6,834 nt of DNA from Ruminococcaceae bacterium UBA2806 (GTDB lineage Bacteria > Bacillota > Clostridia > Oscillospirales > Acutalibacteraceae): the NCBI GenBank assembly GCA_002351795.1, contig DEHG01000093.1:15025-21858 (forward strand), written 5' to 3'. A program made the translations under genes and the position numbers. The notes beneath the pieces are model-generated. The model saw only the letters and a list, made by a program, of their open reading frames with translations, did no database searches and was not told the DNA's origin. Positions 1-5,502 of the stretch are shown one piece after another (position 1 is the stretch's first letter; the number at the start of each line of letters is the position of its first letter).

Positions 1-347
1 TGAAATCCTATTTCTGCCAGGATGATATGGGTCAGATAGCGCCTGTTTATTCGATATCGGCAGGACTTGACTACCCCGGAGTAGGACCGGAGCATGCTTA
101 TCTGCATGATATCGGCAGAGCAGAGTATACTGCAATTACAGATGATGAAGCAGTAAATGCATTTGAATATCTGTCAAAAACGGAGGGAATCATCCCTGCT
201 ATAGAATCAGCCCATGCAATTGCCTGTGCAATGAAGCTTGCACCGACAATGGATACGGATAAAATAATAGTTGTAACTGTTTCAGGCAGAGGCGACAAGG
301 ACTGTGCGGCAATTGCCCGTTACAGAGGGGAGGATATTTATGACTAA
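1..347 (+). CDS. trpB: Tryptophan synthase beta chain, C-terminal part (5' end outside window)
   Basis: The reading frame enters at base 3 and ends at TAA 345-347, giving about 114 residues of the C-terminus of the PLP-dependent beta subunit, which condenses indole with serine to make tryptophan. Visible family hallmarks are the stretch SISAGLDYPGVGPEHAYL, then GRAEY, ITDDEA, EGIIPAIESAHA and SGRGDKD. By family knowledge, the Glu of EGIIPA lies near the cofactor and the Ser of SGRGDKD contacts the PLP ring nitrogen. The PLP lysine lies upstream of the window. The 3' end overlaps trpA by 8 nt (ATGACTAA), and the trpA ribosome binding site lies inside this gene, so the two are probably translationally coupled. 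The product works in the cytoplasm as an alpha2-beta2 complex with TrpA. Identity is very secure; only the missing 5' part cannot be judged. Confidence 0.97.
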   Translation, partial: KSYFCQDDMGQIAPVYSISAGLDYPGVGPEHAYLHDIGRAEYTAITDDEAVNAFEYLSKTEGIIPAIESAHAIACAMKLAPTMDTDKIIVVTVSGRGDKDCAAIARYRGEDIYD

Positions 348-1107
348 GATAAAACAGGCATTTGAAAACGGAAAGGCTTTCATACCCTTCATAACCTGCG
401 GCGACCCTGACCTCGAAACAACTGCAGCAGTTGTAAGGGCAGCAGCTGAAAACGGCGCAGACCTTATTGAGCTTGGCATACCCTTTTCAGACCCGACAGC
501 GGAAGGCCCCGTTATCCAGGCGGCAAATATCCGTGCCCTCAGCGGCGGAGTTGATACAGATAAGGTATTTGACCTTGTAAGAGATCTCAGGCAGGATGTA
601 ACGATACCGCTTGTATTCATGACATATGCAAATGTTGTATTTTCATACGGTTCCGAAAGGTTCATAAGCACTTGTGCAAATGTGGGCATTGACGGGCTTA
701 TCCTTCCCGATATCCCGTTTGAGGAAAAAGAGGAGTTCCTTGACATCTGTCACAAATATGATGTTGCACTAATATCGCTCATTGCGCCCACCTCAGCCAA
801 CAGGATCGGCATGATAGCAAAGGAAGCGGAAGGGTTTATTTATCTTGTATCAAGTCTCGGCGTTACGGGAACGAGGAGTGAAATAAAAACCGACCTTTCC
901 TCGATAGTAAATGTTATCCGTGAAAATACCGATACTCCTGTTGCTGTAGGCTTCGGCATTTCAACACCGCAGCAGGCTCATGATATGGCGGCAGTATCCG
1001 ACGGCGCAATTGTTGGTTCGGCAATAATAAAGCTGCTTGAAAAGCATGGAAAAGATGCAGCTGCGTATGTCGGTGAATTTGTGCGTGCCATGAAGGAAGC
1101 TTTATAA
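340..1107 (+). CDS. trpA: Tryptophan synthase alpha chain
   Basis: A complete 255-residue TIM-barrel enzyme that cleaves indole-3-glycerol phosphate to indole and glyceraldehyde 3-phosphate and passes indole to TrpB. The start is ATG 340, preceded by GAGGGGAGG (325-333) at 6 nt. An in-frame GTG at 304 has no such site and lies deep in trpB. Motifs in order: FITCGDPD (17-24), IELGIPFSDPTAEGP (43-57), the flexible loop SSLGVTGTRS, the phosphate-binding GFGIST, and GAIVGSAII near the end. Glu44 matches catalytic Glu49 of the E. coli enzyme. The position of E. coli catalytic Asp60 is Glu55 here, a conservative change that I recall from related anaerobes. Length is slightly below the 268 aa of E. 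coli TrpA. It is the last gene of the operon, followed 22 nt later by an intrinsic terminator. Confidence 0.98.
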   Translation: MTKIKQAFENGKAFIPFITCGDPDLETTAAVVRAAAENGADLIELGIPFSDPTAEGPVIQAANIRALSGGVDTDKVFDLVRDLRQDVTIPLVFMTYANVVFSYGSERFISTCANVGIDGLILPDIPFEEKEEFLDICHKYDVALISLIAPTSANRIGMIAKEAEGFIYLVSSLGVTGTRSEIKTDLSSIVNVIRENTDTPVAVGFGISTPQQAHDMAAVSDGAIVGSAIIKLLEKHGKDAAAYVGEFVRAMKEAL

Positions 1108-1129
1108 GCTATTAAAGCTCTAAATGAAT

Positions 1130-1168
1130 AACCTCTGAAAGACTGATACGGACTTTCAGAGGTTTTTT
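1130..1168 (+). terminator. Intrinsic terminator of the trp operon
   Basis: A perfect 12-bp inverted repeat (AACCTCTGAAAG at 1130-1141 and CTTTCAGAGGTT at 1153-1164) surrounds an 11-nt loop and runs straight into six T residues (1163-1168). It begins 22 nt after the trpA stop and is in the right orientation to end trp transcription, which insulates the downstream sigma-factor module. There is no comparable run on the other strand, so it appears one-directional. Confidence 0.93.
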
Positions 1169-1220
1169 CTGCTTTGCGGTGTTGTTGAACTATTTACTTT
1201 CATTTATTCGGGTTTAATTC

Positions 1221-1430
1221 AGACCTTTTTTAATATTTTATGCAATAGTATAATTGAAGGCAAAAACAGATCAGAAAAGTTCAGAAAAATATTTTTAAAA
1301 AACGACCCTTTTCAAAGATATACTGCAATAGTATAATTGAAAGCGAAAACAAATCAGAAAAGTTCAAAAAATTAAAAAAAAAATGAACCTTTTTAAAGAT
1401 CATCTGCAATCATATAATTGGAAGCGTTAA
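1221..1430 (+). repeat. Three tandem promoter-like units of about 82 nt
   Basis: The AT-rich spacer between trpA and the sigma gene contains three related units. Each has a GAACC-like box (AGACC 1221, GACCC 1304, GAACC 1385) followed by a T-rich stretch, then TGCAAT (1241, 1324, 1405) and TATAAT (1249, 1332, 1413). The offset from box to TATAAT is exactly 28 nt in all three, and the unit periods are 83 and 81 nt. Units 1 and 2 also share a downstream arm, AAATCAGAAAAGTTCA-like, at 1265-1290 and 1348-1373. Unit 3 loses this arm soon after its GGAAGC and runs into the sigma-gene leader. The conserved blocks are those expected of a promoter, which points to a duplicated control region rather than random low complexity. 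Confidence 0.85.
1385..1418 (+). promoter_or_regulatory. Putative proximal promoter of the sigma/anti-sigma operon
   Basis: This is the promoter-like core of the third unit and the one closest to the sigma gene. GAACC (1385-1389) resembles the AAC-containing -35 element of ECF sigma factors, and 16 nt after GAAC comes TGCAAT (1405-1410), near the usual ECF -10 position. A perfect TATAAT (1413-1418) sits 3' of that. With TATAAT as a housekeeping -10, the 17-nt-spaced -35 position is only a T run, so a plain sigma-A promoter would be weak. A start near 1425 would leave a leader of about 30 nt that includes the ribosome binding site. Which sigma factor reads it is inference; autoregulation by the downstream ECF gene would be typical. 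Confidence 0.5.
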
Positions 1431-1456
1431 AAACTTGCTATGCGAAAGGAAAAAAA

Positions 1457-1999
1457 ATGAATGATAACGAACTGTTACATGGATTGAAGAACCATGACGA
1501 GTCGGCAATAGAACAGATCATGGAGCGTTACACACCCTATGTTTCGACGATAATATACAATCTGTCAAGGGGAAAGCTCAGTACGCCCGATATTGAGGAA
1601 ACAGTGGCTGATGTGTTCTTCACCATATGGAAGGATCCGGAGAGGATCGAGGAAGGCTGTCTGAAAGGCTTTATCGCAGCTGTCGCCAAAAACAAGGCAA
1701 AGGAAAAGATCAGACAGGTGAAGCCAAAGCATGAGATAATCGATATTGAAGATGTTGTAATGGCGGATGAATATACGCTGACGGAGAACATCGACAATCA
1801 GATCCTGCAAAACGACATAAAGCAGGCGCTTGACCAATTCAAGGAGCCTGACAGGGAGATAGTGATAAGATACTATTACTATTATCAGACAGCGCCGAAG
1901 ATAGCCGAGCTTCTTGATATGAAGCTTGAAGCGGTAAAGTCAAAGATCAAAAGAGCAAGAACAAAGCTGAAATCTTTCCTGAAAGAAAGGGGATATTAA
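1457..1999 (+). CDS. ECF-type RNA polymerase sigma-70 family sigma factor
   Basis: A 180-residue sigma factor containing only regions 2 and 4, the layout of extracytoplasmic-function sigma factors that redirect RNA polymerase on an external signal. Region 2 covers about residues 18-88: DESAIEQIMERYTPYV, then DIEETVADVFFTIWKDPERI (45-64), the counterpart of the DxEDxxQExFxxxW core. Region 4 covers about 122-176, with DREIVIRYYYYY followed by the helix-turn-helix IAELLDMKLEAVKSKIKRARTKLKSFL. The start is ATG 1457 with GAAAGGA (1444-1450) 6 nt upstream. An in-frame TTG at 1418 is rejected because it lies in the promoter TATAAT. The stop is 2 nt before the membrane-protein gene, a typical sigma/anti-sigma operon. 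Odd point: five consecutive tyrosines at 139-143. The family call is secure; the subgroup and regulon are unknown. Confidence 0.9.
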   Translation: MNDNELLHGLKNHDESAIEQIMERYTPYVSTIIYNLSRGKLSTPDIEETVADVFFTIWKDPERIEEGCLKGFIAAVAKNKAKEKIRQVKPKHEIIDIEDVVMADEYTLTENIDNQILQNDIKQALDQFKEPDREIVIRYYYYYQTAPKIAELLDMKLEAVKSKIKRARTKLKSFLKERGY

Positions 2000-2001
2000 T
2001 T

Positions 2002-3273
2002 ATGAAAACAAATAACATATTTGACAGAATGGATAAGGAAACAGAGGTAAACGAGCAGACTGTAATTGAGGAAACAGGCGTAAGCACAGATAAAGTAAAG
2101 GAGCTTTTCGGAGAGATGGTTAAAAACAACGGTAAAACAAAAGCTGTAAAGAAAAGAAAGACAAAAAAGGTCATCACAGTCATTGCGGCAGCAATAGCAG
2201 CTGTACTTGCCCTGGGTACGATAACAGCGGGTGCAACAGGAAGCTTTAACGGCGTATTCGGAAAAATGTTTTCCGGCGAAGCTGCTGACGGTATGTATTC
2301 CGGCGGAAGCGTGGATATCAGCAGCAATATCGTAAATGTTGATTTCAAGGGCATTGCAGGAGATAATGAAGAAGTATTCGGTCTTATGAATATGACTAAA
2401 AAGGACGGTACCGCCTTCTTTGAGGGTGACGCAAAGGAATATTTCGTTGTTTCCGATCAGCAGAACGACGGGGTTAATTCATCCGTGACCTGTACAAGAT
2501 CACTTTCAGATCAGATTTCCGCAAAGCTTTTCTATCATGCAGATTCCGGCATCGGCTCAATGATGTACAATGTAGTTGACAATAACACCATTGAGGCAAT
2601 ATTCGGCTACAGCGATACAGAATTCAATATTATCGGTGAAACACTCAGCTTCAATGAGGATCATGTCACACTTTATCATATAGACGAGACATTTATGACA
2701 GGTAAGGAATACTTTGAAACATTCAACGAACATTCCGACAAGAACGACCCCTTCTGGTCAGACGGTCTGAGCGTATTTGAAAAGCTTGAAAAGCAGTACG
2801 GCAAAAAGCTTAATGACAATCAGATGATATATTTTGATAATAACGGAAATGTATCTCTCCTCAGCAGCACAAAGCTTGATATTGACCTTAATGGTTCTGT
2901 AAAACTCAACTATAAGGATACCTCAAGAAAGATCACAGAAGCAGAAGGCATAAAGACTACCTTCAGCGGCAGTGAAGTGACTGTCAGATCACTTGATGTA
3001 CGTCCGTTTTCCGTAAGACTGGAGCTTGAATATCCCACAGCAGATACTGAGGAGCTTGCAGACATACATGATAAACAGTCTCCCAATGCAGTAAACAGCA
3101 TTACTGTAACAATGAAAAACGGCAAATCATACACAAGCGACAACTCACCTGGTTTCAGCAGCGATAACACAGAACGTCTGACGTTCTCATTCAGCGACAA
3201 AACAAGAGTTGTTATTGATCCCCAGCAGATAAGCAGGATAGTATACAACGGAACAACACTTTATTCGGAATAA
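2002..3273 (+). CDS. Single-pass membrane protein, probable anti-sigma factor/sensor
   Basis: A 423-residue protein with a charged cytoplasmic N-terminus (1-56) ending in the basic cluster KKRKTKK, one hydrophobic helix (about 57-79, VITVIAAAIAAVLALGTITA), and an outer domain of about 340 residues that is polar, rich in Ser, Asp and Asn, and looks beta-rich. The basic residues before the helix predict the N-terminus inside and the large domain outside. Coupling is tight: 2 nt after the sigma gene, with AAAGGGG (1986-1992) 9 nt before ATG 2002. By the usual logic of such operons, the N-terminal segment would bind the ECF sigma factor and the outer domain would sense a signal. The stretch just after the helix (FNGVFGKMF) recalls DUF4179-type anti-sigma proteins, but I see no zinc-binding HxxxCxxC motif and cannot confirm a family. 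Only one Cys (residue 164) is present. The role is inferred mainly from context. Confidence 0.72.
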   Translation: MKTNNIFDRMDKETEVNEQTVIEETGVSTDKVKELFGEMVKNNGKTKAVKKRKTKKVITVIAAAIAAVLALGTITAGATGSFNGVFGKMFSGEAADGMYSGGSVDISSNIVNVDFKGIAGDNEEVFGLMNMTKKDGTAFFEGDAKEYFVVSDQQNDGVNSSVTCTRSLSDQISAKLFYHADSGIGSMMYNVVDNNTIEAIFGYSDTEFNIIGETLSFNEDHVTLYHIDETFMTGKEYFETFNEHSDKNDPFWSDGLSVFEKLEKQYGKKLNDNQMIYFDNNGNVSLLSSTKLDIDLNGSVKLNYKDTSRKITEAEGIKTTFSGSEVTVRSLDVRPFSVRLELEYPTADTEELADIHDKQSPNAVNSITVTMKNGKSYTSDNSPGFSSDNTERLTFSFSDKTRVVIDPQQISRIVYNGTTLYSE

Positions 3274-3304
3274 AAATGCTGATATCAGTTAATGACAGTT
3301 CACA
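3274..3304. other. Convergent intergenic gap without a clear terminator
   Basis: Only 31 nt separate the stop of the membrane-protein gene from the stop of the opposing operon. The gap contains a 10-bp palindrome, CTGATATCAG (3279-3288), and a direct repeat CAGTT-AATGA-CAGTT, but no GC-rich stem with a T run on either strand. Termination may therefore be factor-dependent, or the convergent transcripts may overlap. Confidence 0.5.
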
Positions 3305-4699
3305 TTAAGGACATGCCTGACTTCCGTATTCCTTTATGATCTTGTCGATATGCGCGCCGCTTTCAAGCTGATTCAACATTGTCAGTGCAGGATTTGTACG
3401 ATTTTCGATCCGATCATAAAGCGGCGCAAGATATATTTCTTCACCATAGCCACGCTCGATAAGTCCCTGTCGGCAAAGGTCAATAACCTGCTTCGCCAGA
3501 GTGTACAGACTGTCAGTATTTATATATGCGGGTTTGACTCTGCATACAAGCTGGCGGCGCAGTTCGACCGCATTATATCCGTTGTTGTAAAGCGAATGGT
3601 CATTATTTATAAGTTCCGCAAGCTCCTCTGTTTTATCAAGCAAGCCGATATGAAATGCCGCAACTGTCATTGCATCGCTTATCGGCTGACAGCAGGCGCT
3701 GCGGAATTCTATTGTTCCTCTGAAAGTAAGATCTTCGGATTTGAATGTACGCAGATATGCTATATCCTCGGGCTGAGGATGAAATTCCATAGAGCATATT
3801 TCGCCGTTTTCGAGATATTCTCCAATAAGCGTTTCCGTATTGAAATACTCAAGAAGATTTACGGGCTTGAAATTCAGATACTTTCCGTTTCTTTCAACAC
3901 AGTAAATGGCGGTGGTTGAAATATAATTCAGAAGATCATCGACTGATTTTATCTCACAGTCATACATACCGACATTATGCGGGTTGATGCCGTGCGTACT
4001 GTTTTCCCATAGCATATCACGGCAGCAGAGAAGATCTGTATTTTCTCCGAGCAGTACAGAGTTGCTGAACAGGAGAGCTTTTATTGGTTCAAGCTGATTG
4101 AAGGTGTTTATCACCTGAGGCAGTCTGTCCTTTGTGACATCAAGCTGTACCTGGGAGGCGCTTGAAAACATACCGAACTGCGGATAACGGTGAAAATACA
4201 TCGGCAGACAGGCATATTTTGAAAAGGATGACAGATGATGGAACAGCATTTTATATCTGCCGTTTTCTATCGGAACATTGTCATTTACCATGCGGTTAGG
4301 GTTTATACCCATTCCTGTAAGGGTATAGTTAAAGTCCTTGAAATGGTCCTGTACAAAATCATAATACCGTCTGAACCGCCCGTATATGGTGTGCAGTTCA
4401 CTTTCCCTGCCAAAGGAAAACTCCATATTATTGTATGAGCAGTCGTAGGAAAATACATCTCCGTTTGTCTTATTCAATGCGGAATAGATATGTCCATGGT
4501 CGTCTATTCCCGTGGGGATAAAATCAAAGTTCTTGAGAAACAACTCTGTAAGCTTATGAACAATATCAAAATTCACTGCTTTGTGTGAGAGATTAACAAC
4601 AGGCATTTCTATCTCAACGCCTATGAAGCTGCCGTCTTTGTTTTCAGTTGGTTTTATATAGCGGTCATACAGAATTTTTATTACTTCATCTTTTGTCAT
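3305..4699 (-). CDS. GCS2-like glutamate-cysteine ligase / carboxylate-amine ligase family protein
   Basis: A 464-residue protein resembling the plant/alpha-proteobacterial type of glutamate-cysteine ligase and EgtA (GCS2 family), ATP-dependent enzymes that join the gamma-carboxylate of glutamate to an amine. Supporting motifs: FIGVEIEMP (25-33), with the acidic residues expected to bind metal/ATP; SYDCSYNNMEFSF (84-96); SSASQVQLDV (179-188); RGTIEFRSACCQP (327-339). The C-terminal part, LAPLYDRIENRTNPALTMLNQLESG, has the helical character seen in this group. The start is ATG 4699, with AGGTGA 5 nt upstream; a GTG nine bases earlier overlaps that site and is rejected. It is the third gene of the operon, 29 nt after the amidotransferase gene. 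The true substrate is unknown. It is not a copy of the operon's first ligase, which belongs to another branch of the same superfamily. No frameshift is seen. Confidence 0.78.
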   Translation of the reverse strand: MTKDEVIKILYDRYIKPTENKDGSFIGVEIEMPVVNLSHKAVNFDIVHKLTELFLKNFDFIPTGIDDHGHIYSALNKTNGDVFSYDCSYNNMEFSFGRESELHTIYGRFRRYYDFVQDHFKDFNYTLTGMGINPNRMVNDNVPIENGRYKMLFHHLSSFSKYACLPMYFHRYPQFGMFSSASQVQLDVTKDRLPQVINTFNQLEPIKALLFSNSVLLGENTDLLCCRDMLWENSTHGINPHNVGMYDCEIKSVDDLLNYISTTAIYCVERNGKYLNFKPVNLLEYFNTETLIGEYLENGEICSMEFHPQPEDIAYLRTFKSEDLTFRGTIEFRSACCQPISDAMTVAAFHIGLLDKTEELAELINNDHSLYNNGYNAVELRRQLVCRVKPAYINTDSLYTLAKQVIDLCRQGLIERGYGEEIYLAPLYDRIENRTNPALTMLNQLESGAHIDKIIKEYGSQACP

Positions 4700-4728
4700 A
4701 AATATCACCTTCGCATTATATTACGCTT

Positions 4729-5502
4729 TTAAAGATTTGCAAATATCTGATACAGAAGCTTCATGGATTCTTCACTTTCAAAGTATTCGTGGCCGTGATT
4801 CGTTCCGTTTTTGGTAAGGCTGCCCTTGTAATATGCTAAAAGTCTTGTAAATGGCAGAGGCTGCCATTCCTCGTCGCTGAGTGGAACGGTGGCAAGCAGG
4901 GTGTGATTCTCCTTGTTCAGACAATAAAGCGTTCCCCTGCAGTTGGTATGTGCATATAGATACTTTCCGTCCGAAAACAGCAGGTTCAGTTTATTGCCCT
5001 TTGCCATTGAGCATATTATTTCGTCAAAAAGAGAAAAGCGTTCTTCAAATAAAAGTCTCGCCCCTTTTTTGTTCTGCGCTTCATTCAATCTGTCGATCAG
5101 GTACAGAAGGATTCTTTCGCTGTCGGTATCGCCAAGCTGTTTTTTTACATATTTACTCATCGGGGGATAATCAAATATTGTTCCGTTATGAATAAGAGTC
5201 CAGCGTCTGCCGGTGTTATCTTTAGCAGTAAACGGATGGCAGTTTTTGTATTCAACATTACCGATGGTTGCATAACGGATATGTGCAAGCATGATCTTTG
5301 AATGTATGGGTTGGGATAGTCTTTCTTTCAGATAATTGCTTTCTGACGCCTTCATGCTTTCCTTTTCGATAAGCGCACTCTCTCTGGCGATGCAAGCAAG
5401 TCCCCAGCCGTGGGGATGGCGTTCGCTGTGGCTGTAAAATGTGCGGAGATAGTCGTTTGCAGAAAAATCATCCCGTGAGGACAATCCGAATATTTCACAC
5501 AT
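4729..5502 (-). CDS. Class II glutamine amidotransferase (EgtC/YafJ-like, GATase_4 type)
   Basis: A 257-residue N-terminal-nucleophile amidohydrolase domain standing alone. It begins MCEIFG: Cys2 becomes the catalytic N-terminal residue once Met is removed, which fixes the start at ATG 5502 rather than an earlier in-frame ATG at 5538. Further hallmarks are HPHGWGLA (29-36), HIRYATIG (74-81), NCHPF (87-91), IHNGTIF (104-110, oxyanion region), GDTDSER (124-130) and the C-terminal ATVPLSDEEWQPLP (204-217). No synthetase or sugar-isomerase domain follows, so this is not GlmS, PurF or AsnB. Relatives such as EgtC cleave a gamma-glutamyl amide bond instead of supplying ammonia. Between two gamma-glutamyl ligase-like genes, a gamma-glutamyl hydrolase or transferase role is plausible but inferred. 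The start overlaps the upstream ligase stop by 8 nt (ATGTGTGA), with AGGGAGAG 8 nt before the ATG, suggesting translational coupling. Confidence 0.87.
   Translation of the reverse strand: MCEIFGLSSRDDFSANDYLRTFYSHSERHPHGWGLACIARESALIEKESMKASESNYLKERLSQPIHSKIMLAHIRYATIGNVEYKNCHPFTAKDNTGRRWTLIHNGTIFDYPPMSKYVKKQLGDTDSERILLYLIDRLNEAQNKKGARLLFEERFSLFDEIICSMAKGNKLNLLFSDGKYLYAHTNCRGTLYCLNKENHTLLATVPLSDEEWQPLPFTRLLAYYKGSLTKNGTNHGHEYFESEESMKLLYQIFANL

Noticed and set aside
304..339. GTG 304 as an earlier trpA start
   Set aside because: It lies within trpB without a ribosome binding site, whereas ATG 340 has GAGGGGAGG at ideal distance and begins the normal TrpA N-terminus.
282..746. A 154-codon open frame on the - strand
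   Set aside because: It is antisense to trpB/trpA, whose identity is certain, and has a Ser/Thr/Ala-rich composition typical of a shadow frame.
1221..1430. The tandem units as a CRISPR array
   Set aside because: There are only three units, with diverged whole-unit similarity and no alternation of identical repeats with unique spacers; the conserved blocks are promoter-like.
1418..1456. TTG 1418 as the sigma-factor start
   Set aside because: It overlaps the TATAAT of the third promoter-like unit, and the extra residues do not look like a sigma N-terminus. ATG 1457 has a good ribosome binding site.
1947..2354. A 135-codon hydrophobic open frame on the - strand
   Set aside because: It is antisense to the sigma/anti-sigma junction. 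Its hydrophobicity is what the reverse of Lys- and Glu-rich codons produces.
3279..3288. CTGATATCAG as a terminator hairpin
   Set aside because: It is a loopless 10-bp palindrome, AT-rich in the middle, and cannot form a stable stem-loop.
3350..3919. A 189-codon open frame on the + strand
   Set aside because: It is wholly antisense to the well-supported GCS2-like gene, with Cys- and Ile-rich low-quality composition and no family motif.
4700..4708. GTG 4708 as the start of the GCS2-like gene
   Set aside because: The codon sits within the AGGTGA ribosome binding site used by ATG 4699.
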